Assembly (NCBI RefSeq): GCF_000760695.4
Contig: NZ_JHEG04000001.1
Location: forward strand, 4,002,452-4,066,451
DNA: 64,000 nt
DNA from: Tolypothrix bouteillei VB521301
GTDB taxonomy: Bacteria > Cyanobacteriota > Cyanobacteriia > Cyanobacteriales > Nostocaceae
Direction: 5' to 3'
The notes beneath the pieces are model-generated. The model saw nothing but the letters and a program-made list of their open reading frames with translations, ran no database searches and was not told the origin of the DNA. This document shows, piece after piece, positions 46,993 through 56,281 of the stretch (position 1 is the first letter of the stretch; each line of letters starts with the position of its first letter). The position numbers and the translations under genes are program-made.

Positions 46993-48108
46993 ATTTTACT
47001 TAATTATTGTTAAAACTGAACTGAATATTCATTCTTGTTACAAAGAATTTATATTTGCATTTATGGTGATTTTTGTTTTGAAATTTTCCAACTTCCGATT
47101 TTTATCCCTAAAGCTTTTTAGCATTTAGCTATGTCTTTTTTCCTTAATGAATTTGAGTTTCACTCTAAACCTATAAAACGAGCTTTCGTTAGATAAGATA
47201 ACTATAGGAATGACAGCAAAATTAATAGAAATGGCACGGGAGCGTAGAACTTGCTTACCCAAGCATGGCAATTGTCCAATTCAACCTCATAAGATGATTA
47301 CCTAAATAAACTTACATACAACACCTCTCGAACCTAATAGGGTGTAGAGATTTAGATCCGGGAAGGCGTCTATGGCAATGTGTCTATGGCGTAGTCACGT
47401 AGCCGAAAGTATTTCTCTTTAGTTTTATCATAGCATGGAATATTTAATTACGCTTGTAAAATTGAGCAACTAACCAATTCTACCGATGAACTTTTGCCAA
47501 ATTTAGGCACTTGGTTTATTGATATCTGTTGTGGAAAACAGTTTCAAGATATAGTATGGCGGTAATAGCAAACTCATTCTCAATAAAATTAATTATTGAG
47601 AAATACCCTGGCTACGATGCCCATTAAGCCCTTGATTTTGATGTAGATATCAATTACGTATCTCCTAGCCCTTTAAAGCTGGCATAGTGCATTCTAGGTG
47701 AAGTTAGCTGAAAGCCGTGAAAATCTCTACCCATGTTGTACACCCATCTGTACAATAATCATACCTAAATTTATACAGATGGAATTCCACAACATAAAAT
47801 AAGCGCTAGCTTTAAATTTGGCTATCTTATAGTTAAATTGTATTTTCCCTATTTGTGATTTCTTATTTGTAATTTGGGAAAATACGAGAATTGTGAAGTA
47901 TAATTTAAATAGAGAAACAGCGACGTTTCTGATATTAGGTTTTAACGTTGCGAATACTTTTTACAGCGTTGACAGTGGCTACTTTATCAACATCTGTTGG
48001 AAAGGTATCCACCGTTTATGATTTGTCTAGAAAAAGATGCCACTATCTTTAGTGAGCCGCGACAGTTTTAGATCAACTTGATTTCATTGTTTTTAAAGGA
48101 ATCTGTTA
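46993..48108. other. 1.1-kb intergenic upstream of the allophycocyanin paralogue
   Basis: AT-rich with no supported gene. It contains the 5' region of the apcA-like gene; an aaaggaatctgtta stretch lies just before its ATG. Small repeats such as ggcgtctatggcaatgtgtctatggcg occur near 47365. Confidence 0.5.
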
Positions 48109-48594
48109 ATGAGCCTTATTATAAAGTCGATTGTGAACGCGGACACTGAAGCTCGCTATCTCAACCCTGGAGAATTAGACCGGATTAAGAGCTTTGCCAA
48201 AAGTGGTGAGGTTCGTATGCGGCTTGTTCAGGTTTTAACAGAAAACCGGGATCGCATTGTTAAGCAAACTGGAAACCAGCTGTTTCAAAAGCGCCCTGAC
48301 ATTGTCTCTCCTGGCGGTAACGCCTACGGTCAAGAAATGACTGCGACTTGCCTGCGGGACATGGATTACTACCTGCGCTTAATTACCTACAGTATCGTGG
48401 CTGGTGAGAACACGCCGATTCAAGAGATTGGGGTCATTGGTGTTCGAGAAATGTATAGGTCTCTTGGCACTCCGATTGAGGCTGTTGCTGAAGGCATCCG
48501 TGCGATGAAGAATGTTACCACCTCAATTTTATCATCAGAAGACGCAAGCCTTGTTGGCGGTTACTTTGACTACCTAATCGCTGCCATGCAGTAG
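48109..48594 (+). CDS. allophycocyanin alpha-subunit paralogue (ApcA-like)
   Basis: A 161-residue phycobiliprotein. It keeps the phycocyanobilin Cys81 ([13 protein letters not shown]), [20 protein letters not shown] and the C-terminal FDYLIAAMQ. The match is to ApcA rather than ApcD. It differs from a typical ApcA at the N-terminus ([10 protein letters not shown]) and in helix regions ([17 protein letters not shown]). There is no apcB or linker gene nearby, so it must pair with a beta subunit encoded elsewhere, perhaps forming a variant core trimer. It is transposon cargo, 134 bp upstream of the PII-like gene. Confidence 0.9.
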   Translation: MSLIIKSIVNADTEARYLNPGELDRIKSFAKSGEVRMRLVQVLTENRDRIVKQTGNQLFQKRPDIVSPGGNAYGQEMTATCLRDMDYYLRLITYSIVAGENTPIQEIGVIGVREMYRSLGTPIEAVAEGIRAMKNVTTSILSSEDASLVGGYFDYLIAAMQ

Positions 48595-48728
48595 GGCTGT
48601 CGTCAACATGGGAGTTGACCGTTAGTCGGCTCAGAAGACGAATCTACATCTTAGGGGTAGAAGTTGTAGCGCCTGTTTTATGAAAAACTTAAGCTTGAGA
48701 AGCTAAAACCTATTCTCTGGAGTTCTCC

Positions 48729-49031
48729 ATGTCAAACTTCTCTCCCCTCGAATCCGCCGTCTTGATCACCATCATTGGGGAAACGGTGCTGAAAGACCGT
48801 ATTGTCAAGCTACTGAAAAGTCATAGTGTAAGCGGCTACACTATTAGTCAAGTACAGGGTGAGGGCGGACACGGAAGACGCTTGTCAGACTTAGCAGGCT
48901 ACAACACTAATATTGAAATCAAAACCATTGTTTCATTAGAAGTATCTGATGCTATCCTTGGCGCACTGAAAGAGGAGCAGGGTAAGCATGCCTTGATCGC
49001 TTTCCGACACAATATAGAAGCTTTCTATTAA
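48729..49031 (+). CDS. PII-like signalling protein
   Basis: A 100-residue protein with the beta-alpha-beta ferredoxin fold of PII proteins: SAVLITIIGETVLKDRIVKLLKSHSVSGYTISQVQ as two short elements, a T-loop-like GEGGHGRRLSDLAGYN, then IEIKTIVSLEVSDAIL. It lacks the GlnB uridylylation/serine T-loop and the long C-terminus of SbtB, the bicarbonate-transporter PII-like protein, which it resembles in its short loop. Ligand unknown. It lies downstream of the apcA-like gene on the same strand. Confidence 0.78.
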   Translation: MSNFSPLESAVLITIIGETVLKDRIVKLLKSHSVSGYTISQVQGEGGHGRRLSDLAGYNTNIEIKTIVSLEVSDAILGALKEEQGKHALIAFRHNIEAFY

Positions 49032-49213
49032 TTAACCTTTCTGAACCGAGCAGTTTTGACCAATCTGTTGCTTGAGCAAGTGCCAAGAAAAAAGGCAGCT
49101 ATGCTGGAGGCACGCAAGCAATTGTTGAGAACCTTTTAATTTTCAGAGGTTTGATCTGGTGTAACCGTTCACCAGTAATCGAAGCTTAACGTAAGGCTAA
49201 GGAGATCCCTCTT

Positions 49214-49346
49214 CTAAGGGACTTCCAAATTAAAAAATCTCCAAGTTTTTCTTGTGGAATGGGCATTCCTGCCCGTCCTATAAACTGGGCGGGCAGGGAT
49301 GCCCACCCCACATTCCGGGGTAATTTATTTCTTGGAAGTCCCTAAG
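49214..49346. repeat. 133-bp MITE-like element with nested hairpin, touching the radical-SAM stop
   Basis: Outer arms ctaagggacttccaa and ttggaagtccctaag pair with one mismatch. Inside is gtggaatgggcattcctgcc paired with a matching segment ending cacattcc around a central hairpin (gcccg/cgggc). Its right arm covers the stop codon of the minus-strand radical-SAM gene at 49342, so both the PII-like and rSAM genes end at it. Confidence 0.7.
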
Positions 49347-50931
49347 CAACTACAGCCTTTGTTTCTACCTCTATCTTGCTCGCTGACTCTGCCAGAAACT
49401 GCGCTACCTGTTCATTAATCTCCCTTTTGACAATTTGGCGATACTCCACGAAATGCTCGATTTGGGCACAAACTGCGAGATAGCTACTTAAGCCGCCCGA
49501 ATTGTAGCGATACATATTCCAAAGATTGCGCCAGAACTGCCAACGGGTTTTGCGAAAGACACCTTGCCGCCAGCATATGGTCAACAAGGCACGAATCGTT
49601 ACCCAATTAATCGGTTTCTTCGCACCTTTACCTTTCTTAGGATAAGTCGCCTCGCCCAGAATTCGGTAGTGGCGATAAGCACGATCGAGGAACTTCGCCG
49701 GGTCGTATAATTGCCAAAATGCCTCTACATACTCGTGGGCAATCTCCTCTAAGGGACGGGTCGGTACGTAATTCATCAACGTGGTTTGGTTGATGTTAGC
49801 TGACTTACTACGGAGTCGTCCTTCCTCTTCTAACCGATGCCAGAGGGCTGTATCAGGTAATGCTTGCAACATACTGAACAGCGCTGTGGGAATTGATGTT
49901 TGTTCTACAAATTGCACAATTCTCGCGCCTGCGCCCGCCTTCTCGCCATCAAAGCCAATGATGAATCCTGCCATCACCCGCAAGCCCGCTTTTGCGATCT
50001 TATTCACTGCCTCACTCAAGGAGTCCCTTGTGTTTTGATGTTTTTGGGTCAGCGTTAAACTGGCTTCATCCGGTGTTTCAATGCCTAAAAAGACGGCTCC
50101 AAAATTGCATTGCACCATCCAATCCATTAAGTCTTGGTCGTTTGCCAAATCGACCGAGGCTTCTGTGGCAAAGGAAAAAGGATACTGGTGTTTCACCATC
50201 CAGGGTTTTAGTTCTTTAAGGAACAGTTTGACGTTGCGTTTATTGCCAATGAAATTGTCATCCACCATGAAAATGCTGCGTCGCCAACCCAGCTCGTAGA
50301 GGCGATCTAGTTCTTTAAGCAGTTGTTCCGGAGCTTTTGTGCGCGGCTTACGACCGTAGAGCACAATAATATCGCAAAACTCGCACTGGAAGGGACATCC
50401 TCGCGAAAACTGTACCGACATTTCTGCATAGGCATCGAATTCCAACAGGTCAAACCGGGGAATGGGCGTATTGGTAACATCTGGTCTTTCGCCATTTGCA
50501 CGGAAGGTTCCCGATCGCTCGCCCCGTGCGATCGCTTCGATAAACAGCGGCAAGGTTATCTCTCCTTCATCCAAAATCATATAGTCTGCCCCTACATCCA
50601 TCACTTCCTGCGGTAATGCAGTTGCGTAGGGTCCACCTACTGCTACCCGTTTTCCTCTGCGTTTCGCCTCCTGGATCTGCTCTAATAAATCTTCCTTTTG
50701 CACGATCATGGCGGACAGAATCACCAAATCTGCCCAATCCCATTCTACTTGGGTAACTTCGCGGACATTGCGATCGACTAGCTTAAATTCCCAATCCTGC
50801 GGCAAAATAGCGGCAACCGTCACTAACCCAAGCGGCGGCAACATCGCTTTGCGATTAAGCAATGCCAAGGTCTTTTCAAACGACCAAAAGCTTTTGGGAA
50901 ACAGGGGATACAGGAGCAAAATATTCATCAA
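49342..50931 (-). CDS. B12-binding-domain radical-SAM protein (copy 1)
   Basis: A 529-residue protein. Residues 1-150 form a Rossmann-like cobalamin-binding-type domain (MNILLLYPLFPKSFWS, VAVGGPYATALPQE, LDEGE). The radical-SAM cluster cysteines are C179, C183 and C186 (RGCPFQCEFCD), then VDDNFIGN and FLGIETP. The C-terminal 150 residues match the DUF4070-type extension. Classic B12-ligand DxHxxG is not visible, so cobalamin binding is uncertain. Substrate unknown. A second protein of identical length and order lies at 53726; the pair brackets the OCP gene. Confidence 0.88.
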   Translation of the reverse strand: MMNILLLYPLFPKSFWSFEKTLALLNRKAMLPPLGLVTVAAILPQDWEFKLVDRNVREVTQVEWDWADLVILSAMIVQKEDLLEQIQEAKRRGKRVAVGGPYATALPQEVMDVGADYMILDEGEITLPLFIEAIARGERSGTFRANGERPDVTNTPIPRFDLLEFDAYAEMSVQFSRGCPFQCEFCDIIVLYGRKPRTKAPEQLLKELDRLYELGWRRSIFMVDDNFIGNKRNVKLFLKELKPWMVKHQYPFSFATEASVDLANDQDLMDWMVQCNFGAVFLGIETPDEASLTLTQKHQNTRDSLSEAVNKIAKAGLRVMAGFIIGFDGEKAGAGARIVQFVEQTSIPTALFSMLQALPDTALWHRLEEEGRLRSKSANINQTTLMNYVPTRPLEEIAHEYVEAFWQLYDPAKFLDRAYRHYRILGEATYPKKGKGAKKPINWVTIRALLTICWRQGVFRKTRWQFWRNLWNMYRYNSGGLSSYLAVCAQIEHFVEYRQIVKREINEQVAQFLAESASKIEVETKAVVA

Positions 50932-51043
50932 AAACCTCCAATAAACTGTATCCCTCGCTAAGACTGAATGGTGTATTCAACATACCACTCGCTGGAGAGT
51001 AAGATACACACTGATTAACTTAGATTACTAGAATCTAGTGTTT

Positions 51044-51388
51044 TTAAATACAGGTATAAACTGTACTGTAATTATACACTTTCACAAAGCGTCTATGTCT
51101 AAGAATTGCCCCTAAATTTGCTAATAAACAGATGCTTGCCAAACCCAACAAAATGAATGTAGGAGCCATAACTACACCAATCATGAACCAAGCTAGTACA
51201 TGCAGTATCATGAGTAGAGCAAAGATACTGGCAATTCCAGCAGCTTGCCAGACCTGAACAGTCGGACGATGCAATAGTCTAAAAATTATTGTCAATGACG
51301 TAGCCAGCAGATTGGCTGGAATTAGAAAGGCACAAATGCCAATACAGTAAGTGCTGGAAAATCCAGTTAACGTGTGAAAGTCGAGCAT
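51044..51388 (-). CDS. small membrane protein of unknown function
   Basis: A 114-residue protein with three hydrophobic helices (about 10-35, 48-70, 72-95) and a basic C-terminus (RHRRFVKVYNYS). I do not recognise the family. It lies downstream of the OCP gene on the same strand with a 443-bp gap, in the place where the fluorescence recovery protein gene often follows ocp; it is not FRP. Confidence 0.6.
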   Translation of the reverse strand: MLDFHTLTGFSSTYCIGICAFLIPANLLATSLTIIFRLLHRPTVQVWQAAGIASIFALLMILHVLAWFMIGVVMAPTFILLGLASICLLANLGAILRHRRFVKVYNYSTVYTCI

Positions 51389-51831
51389 TAGTTTCCTGGC
51401 TAAATTGCCAGATTTTAATATGGATATTTGACCTGAGAATCTTGTAGAGGCAGGAAGCTAGAGTAGCTAGCTATGCACTTAGATATGTCCCAAACTGGCA
51501 TTTCTTGATAACATTCAAATACTTGTGATATAATTTTTATCGTTTTAGCTAAAAAACATCTTTACCTTTGTAAAAGTTCCAAAAATTGTGTTGCAACTAA
51601 ATATGGGGTCTTCTCTATAAATCTTCAATCCATGTTGCACCCAAGCTTCAGCGAATAGTATTGCTAATAATTGAGCTTGATAAAAACAAAAAAAAACCCG
51701 TGTTTCAGGGGTTCAAAGGGTTATGCTGCTGCAAATGAGTTGCTCGCTACCTAAATAGCCCCTTTCTAATAGAATATTTACCAACTCTACTCCTCTAGAC
51801 CCACCCAGATACTGCCTACCCCAAACCTGTT
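51389..51831. other. intergenic, no gene seen
   Basis: Contains a short hairpin acccgtgtttcaggggtt after an A-run (51690-51715) that may end the ocp transcript. Confidence 0.45.
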
Positions 51832-52791
51832 CTACTGGCTAAAGCCCATTTTAAGTAGTTCCTGGGGAGATGCCAGCACGTCAATTGCCACAAAGAAAAT
51901 TTTGCCTTGCGGATTGAGCAAGAACCGCCATGCTAGATTTATGCCAACACTGTCACCAAACCAGGGAGTTTGCACTTTACCCGTCACTTGAATCTGGGTG
52001 AATTCTCCTTGTGTTGGTTCAGATACCCCTCGCTCTGGTATGAGCTTGAGTCCGTAGCATTCTTCGCGCATATAGGCGAGGATGTTCTCCTGACCCACAA
52101 TCGGTTCTTGGAAAGGGGGTTGCAGGGCACCATCTTCAGCAAATAAAGCTACAGCCCCTTGGAAGTCAAAGGCGTTCATATTCTCCATATAGTTTAGGAC
52201 TATCAAGTTGTTGATGCTCTCAATGCTGACCTTAGCTCTGGGTGCGATATCTTTAGGAGGAACCACAGGTTCTTTGACTTTTTGGGTGTTAACCGTTGGG
52301 GCATACCCCATATTGACAACAATATTTTGTAATACGGTGAGTTGTTGACCCCCTTCAAGTTGACGGATAGCTTGGAGGACATCAGATGCCTGTGGAGACA
52401 GTTCATAACTTTCTGGAATGGGAGCAACGATTCCTTGTTTCATCCACTCACCTAACTGATACCAGAAGCCCAACTTGATATTTGTGCCGAAAGATGAATA
52501 TGTACGGCAGATGAGAGTATCACTATGGTTAACTAGATCGCACATAACTTGCGTTTGCTCTCTAGCAGGCATCTGCTTGATTTGAGTCAGGGTTTTTTCT
52601 GCGAAGACCATATTGGCTGCTCCCATAGCAGCAGGAGTAATTGTAACTCCCATCTCGGTATAGGCAAACCAAAGTAAAGCCAACTGATCCTCTGCACTGA
52701 GCTGATTGAATGATTCAATCGTAGCTGAAATTGCATGCTTCACTTGAGTTTCAGGAAAAATGGAGCGTGCAGACTCGATAGTAAAAGACAT
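51832..52791 (-). CDS. orange carotenoid protein with Gln at position 155
   Basis: A 319-residue OCP with both halves: the helical N-terminal carotenoid domain (about 1-165) and the NTF2-like C-terminal domain (about 193-315). Carotenoid-contact residues Y44, W110, Y201 and W288 are present, as is E244. Two positions differ from the Synechocystis protein: R155, whose salt bridge to E244 closes the domain interface and which helps phycobilisome docking, is Gln (TVLQNIVV), and W101 is Phe. OCP quenches excess phycobilisome energy under blue-green light. No frp gene is adjacent. This fits a paralogue with different kinetics (such as an OCP2 type), but clade needs a tree. Confidence 0.93.
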   Translation of the reverse strand: MSFTIESARSIFPETQVKHAISATIESFNQLSAEDQLALLWFAYTEMGVTITPAAMGAANMVFAEKTLTQIKQMPAREQTQVMCDLVNHSDTLICRTYSSFGTNIKLGFWYQLGEWMKQGIVAPIPESYELSPQASDVLQAIRQLEGGQQLTVLQNIVVNMGYAPTVNTQKVKEPVVPPKDIAPRAKVSIESINNLIVLNYMENMNAFDFQGAVALFAEDGALQPPFQEPIVGQENILAYMREECYGLKLIPERGVSEPTQGEFTQIQVTGKVQTPWFGDSVGINLAWRFLLNPQGKIFFVAIDVLASPQELLKMGFSQ

Positions 52792-52834
52792 TTTTCAAAA
52801 TCTCCAGAACGAAATTACATTAATTGATAGTGTT

Positions 52835-53080
52835 TCAAAAATGGTGATGCTCACTTGAAACTGATGTTTCTAACTGCTGTTCAAGACTTAAATCACCATG
52901 TCTAGGAACATGACCTAAAATCCGTTGCGCGATCGCATATGAGGACTGTTGGCAAATAGCTAAATAGGCAAGCACAGCCACGAACTCATCAATATCTAGG
53001 GGTTTGGTAAACCATAGGTCAAACCCACCAGACAAAGCCCTGTTCATTGTCGCCTGAAACTTTCTTCGCTTTAGTTGCAA
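52835..53080 (-). pseudogene. response-regulator remnant (C-terminal half of a receiver)
   Basis: The 81-residue frame contains TMNRALSGGFDLWFTKPLDI, the alpha4-beta5-alpha5 end of a receiver domain with the conserved KP, but no phospho-acceptor Asp or N-terminal strands. The sequence upstream does not supply them. It ends 43 bp before ocp on the same strand, with ATG at 53080 probably fortuitous. Confidence 0.6.
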
Positions 53081-53725
53081 AACGCTGTCCTAAATAACGT
53101 AACTGTTCAGGGGGTAGAAGTGCGAGCGGAAAAAAGTTAGCTTTAATTGGGACAGCAGTAACGTACTACATACAGTAGATATCATTTAACCATAGCCCGA
53201 TTTTTTTGTTGTTTTCACCATCCCAAGAGGGAGAAGTAATTGAGAGTGAGCAAAATCTCTAACCTAACTATATTGTTAAGAAATTATGTACAGAACACTA
53301 CATAACTTCTACTTAGTCATATTGGCGTTTTTGCAAGCATTGTCACAAAAAATTAGCTGAAATATTAAGTCTTAAAATTTAGCCACAGTTATACAAAAAT
53401 TTATATAAATTCATTCTTTCAGTAGATGTTGAAGGAAATAGAAAATAATTAATGTTTTGAAGAATTAACTTATGAACAACTCATAATTCTTGACTTACAC
53501 GATAAGACAAATTTATTATATTGCATAATGATTTGATTGAAATGTATAAAAGGTTTCTATAAAACCTCGTTAGTTTGGTCATAAGACCTCTTTCGTAAAT
53601 GCTGGATTTGGATTTGAATGGTCGATTTTTGCGTCGCATAATCCGACTTTTGTAAAAAGTTTTACGCATCCGCTTGTACCACAATCGACCAAAACTGCAC
53701 TTAGAATCTTAAAAAGAAGGAGCGT
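53081..53725. other. intergenic, no gene seen
   Basis: AT-rich spacer before the second radical-SAM gene; an aagaaggagc ribosome site precedes its ATG. No other feature supported. Confidence 0.5.
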
Positions 53726-55315
53726 ATGAAAACACTGTTGCTCTACCCCCAATTTCCCCAGTCCTTTTGGTCTTACGATCGCGCGATGGAAATGGCAGGA
53801 CTCAAAGCAGCCATTCCGCCCTTGGGAATTATTACTGTTGCAGCACTCCTAAGAGAAGATTGGGAAATCAGATTTTATGACCGCAATGTCAGCCTAGAGA
53901 CAGAGGCAGATTGGGAGTGGTGTGACCTGGTTATTCTCTCTGCTATGCTGGTGCAGAAACCGGATTTCCACGCCCTAATTCAAAAAGCAGTGCGGTTAGG
54001 CAAGAAGGTGGCAGTAGGTGGACCCTACCCCACGTCTGTGCCGCAAGATGCTCTTGACTCTGGAGCGCATTACCTCATCCTGGATGAAGGAGAGATGACA
54101 GTTCCGCAGTTCCTCGAAGCGATCGCTCTTGGGCATACCCAAGGGATCTTCCGCTCCACCCAGAAACCAGATGTCACGACTAGCCCCATGCCCCGCTTTG
54201 ACCTGCTTGAGCGCGATGCATACTTCATGATGGCGATTCAGTTTTCTCGCGGTTGTCCCTTCAATTGTGAATTTTGTGACATCATTTCCCTCTACGGTCG
54301 CAAACCGCGCACTAAAGAACCTCTTCAAACCTTAGCAGAGTTGCAAACCCTCTATGACTTAGGCTGGCGGGGGTCACTCTTCATTGTCGATGACAACTTT
54401 ATTGGGAATCAGCGCAATGTCAAACGCCTCTTACGAGAATTGATTCCTTGGATGAAACAACACAACTATCCTTTCACCTTCATGACCGAAGCCTCTGTGA
54501 ATTTAGCAGAAGATGATGAACTGCTAGAGCTGATGGTAGAAGCAGGATTCTATGCTGTCTTTCTCGGCATTGAAACTCCCGACCAAGACAGTCTCGTCGT
54601 GACGCGCAAAATGCAAAATACACGTAACCCGCTAGTAGAAGCCTGCCGCAAGATCAACGTTGCGGGACTGCTAATTTATGCAGGGTTTATCCTCGGCTTT
54701 GATGGAGAACGCTCCGGTGCGGGTGAACGGATTCAAGCCTTTGTTGAACAAACTAGTATTCCTCAACCGATGCTAGGTATCCTCCAAGCCTTGCCCAACA
54801 CTGCCCTCTGGAACCGACTCCAAACAGAACAGCGTTTAATTGAGGGCGTCGGCGTCACGGCTACGGGAGACCAGAATACCCTCATGAATTTTGTTCCCAG
54901 CCGCCCCATTGCCGAAATTGCTAGAGAGTATGTTGAAGGCTTCTGGACATTGTACGAACCCGCGAACTATCTGAGGCGATGTTTTCAGCAGTGCCTCAAT
55001 ATTGTTCCTCCGGCAAGGCGAACACAAACCATGCAACTACCCTTGGGTAAGGAGTTGCGGCTTATTGCCCAGTTAGTCTGGCATCAGGGCTTACGACGAC
55101 CTGACATTCGAGGGCAGTTTTGGCGACAACTATGGACGCTTTTGCTGAGAAAGCCCCAAGTTCTCAATATGTATTTGGCGCTATGTATTGCGGGAGAGCA
55201 TTTTTGGGAGTACCGAATTTTAGCCAGGGAACGGATGACTCAACAGCTAGGCTACGATCCACTATCCGTCTCTGTACTAAGAGAGCTTGAACCTGTCAGG
55301 AACAGTAGGTGTTGA
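53726..55315 (+). CDS. B12-binding-domain radical-SAM protein (copy 2)
   Basis: A 529-residue paralogue of the product at 49342, with the same domain order. Cluster cysteines are C177, C181 and C184 (RGCPFNCEFCD); VDDNFIGNQRNVKRLLREL, FLGIETPDQDSL and ILGFDGERSGAG are shared. It is on the opposite strand from copy 1, with OCP between them. Its stop lies only 14 bp from the IS end at 55330. Related enzymes modify lipids or tetrapyrroles; the substrate here cannot be told from sequence. Confidence 0.88.
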   Translation: MKTLLLYPQFPQSFWSYDRAMEMAGLKAAIPPLGIITVAALLREDWEIRFYDRNVSLETEADWEWCDLVILSAMLVQKPDFHALIQKAVRLGKKVAVGGPYPTSVPQDALDSGAHYLILDEGEMTVPQFLEAIALGHTQGIFRSTQKPDVTTSPMPRFDLLERDAYFMMAIQFSRGCPFNCEFCDIISLYGRKPRTKEPLQTLAELQTLYDLGWRGSLFIVDDNFIGNQRNVKRLLRELIPWMKQHNYPFTFMTEASVNLAEDDELLELMVEAGFYAVFLGIETPDQDSLVVTRKMQNTRNPLVEACRKINVAGLLIYAGFILGFDGERSGAGERIQAFVEQTSIPQPMLGILQALPNTALWNRLQTEQRLIEGVGVTATGDQNTLMNFVPSRPIAEIAREYVEGFWTLYEPANYLRRCFQQCLNIVPPARRTQTMQLPLGKELRLIAQLVWHQGLRRPDIRGQFWRQLWTLLLRKPQVLNMYLALCIAGEHFWEYRILARERMTQQLGYDPLSVSVLRELEPVRNSRC

Positions 55316-55409
55316 GGACAGCAAAACATGGGTGTGGTCAAAAGTCGTTGGTAATTGAGCGATCGCTTAATATCTGTGAGATACATATAATGATAATCGT
55401 CTTAGGTGG

Positions 55410-55444
55410 GATGGGGAGGTGGAGCAACGCTCCACCTCCCCATC
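55410..55444. repeat. 16-bp-arm perfect hairpin inside the IS left end
   Basis: gatggggaggtggagc, loop aac, then gctccacctccccatc. It lies 9 bp inside the left terminal repeat and 95 bp past the rSAM-2 stop. It could stop or stabilise that transcript or be a separate small repeat inserted in the IS. Confidence 0.7.
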
Positions 55445-55626
55445 CTCATGACAAGCTAAATTTCGGCTCCTTGTATTTCTAAGGGGAAATGAAGGACTGG
55501 TGGGGCTTCTGGAAAACTTTTTGGGAAAGCTAACACGAGTTCGTCATGCACCAACAGCAATGCAGTAAAATTTTGACTTCACAAACTCCCGAAATATGAG
55601 AGTGTTTTAAGAAGATGTGAACTCAA

Positions 55627-56025
55627 ATGAAATTTAGTGATGAGATGCGTTCCATTTGGATTAAATATATCCTTGATTCTATTGATAACGGTTATGTTAA
55701 AAAAGTGATTAGTCGCCTCAAGCGATGGCAAGGAGAAGGACAAAAAAGTGTGTCAAATTTATCTAAGTATTTGTTCCGCTTTCAGGATGCTGTTCACTAT
55801 AACAAATATCGGTCAATGGGTTTACCAATTGGATCGGGAGAAGTAGAAAGTGCCCATCGTTATATTCCACAAAAACGCTTAAAAATTCCTGGTGCGACTT
55901 GGCATCCTAATACGATTAATCCAATGCTTGCTTTACGAGTGATTCGGGCTAATCATTGGTGGGCAGATTTTTGGAAACAAATAGTACCCGAAACAAAAAT
56001 TTATGAAAATATTGCCTTTGCTTGA
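55627..56025 (+). pseudogene. ISKra4-family transposase, C-terminal fragment
   Basis: 132 residues ending the transposase: YRSMGLPIGSGEVESAHRYI, QKRLKIPGATWH and MLALRVIRANHWWADFW are the conserved C-terminal part of ISKra4 enzymes. A TGA lies 9 bp upstream of the ATG in frame and no N-terminal catalytic segment is found, so it is not a working transposase. Confidence 0.82.
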
Positions 56026-56174
56026 ATACTTTTTCAGTCTTCTATAATTTATTCTCATAGTCATTTAACTTCATACCGAGGTTAATATCACCCCAATGCT
56101 GAGAATCTTTAAGAGATAGCTATCCTGTCAAAATAATACTAAATATTTTTAGCCGCCCTATTAAATAAAAATTT

Positions 56175-56281
56175 AGTTAACAAGGTGAGCTAGGTTAACC
56201 TACCCTTTGGACGATTATCATTATATGTATCTCACAGATATTAAGCGATCGCTCAACTACCAACGACTTTTGACCACACCC
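56175..56281 (-). repeat. right 107-bp terminal inverted repeat
   Basis: Inverse complement of 46113-46219 with one mismatch; it is also the right end of the IS at 55330-56281. Confidence 0.88.

Larger units (their letters stand above)
46113..56281. mobile_element. 10.17-kb composite transposon carrying photoprotection genes
   Basis: The unit starts gggtgtggtcaaaagtcgtt and ends with its inverse complement. The terminal 107 bp (46113-46219 and 56175-56281) are inverted copies with one mismatch. Perfect 9-bp direct repeats gcaatctag flank the whole unit, the pattern expected for one transposition event of the entire segment. The right end belongs to a degenerate ISKra4-like element (55330-56281); ISKra4 elements are known for GGG ends and 9-bp duplications. 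The left boundary keeps only the terminal 107 bp. The cargo includes an allophycocyanin alpha paralogue, a PII-like protein, two radical-SAM paralogues and an orange carotenoid protein. With the transposase reduced to 132 codons it is probably immobile unless helped in trans. Confidence 0.8.
55330..56281 (+). mobile_element. degenerate ISKra4-like insertion sequence (952 bp)
   Basis: Left end gggtgtggtcaaaagtcgtt (55330-55401) and right end (complement of 56210-56281) share 72 bp apart from single differences. Inside is only the C-terminal third of a transposase, far short of the usual length of about 1.4 kb or more. Its own left flank (gcaaaacat) does not match its right flank (gcaatctag), so it did not insert alone here. 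Confidence 0.8.

Noticed and set aside
48729..49031. Canonical GlnB
   Set aside because: Lacks the long T-loop with the modified Ser/Tyr and the usual C-terminal signature; only the PII fold is supported.
51044..51388. Fluorescence recovery protein next to OCP
   Set aside because: The product is a three-helix membrane protein; FRP is a soluble helical dimer with no such segments.
53481..53684. 67-codon minus-strand frame before the second radical-SAM gene
   Set aside because: Basic, low-complexity translation of AT-rich spacer with no motif.
55330..56281. IS copy as an independent insertion
   Set aside because: Its two flanks (gcaaaacat and gcaatctag) do not match, while the outer ends of the whole 10-kb unit have a perfect 9-bp repeat.
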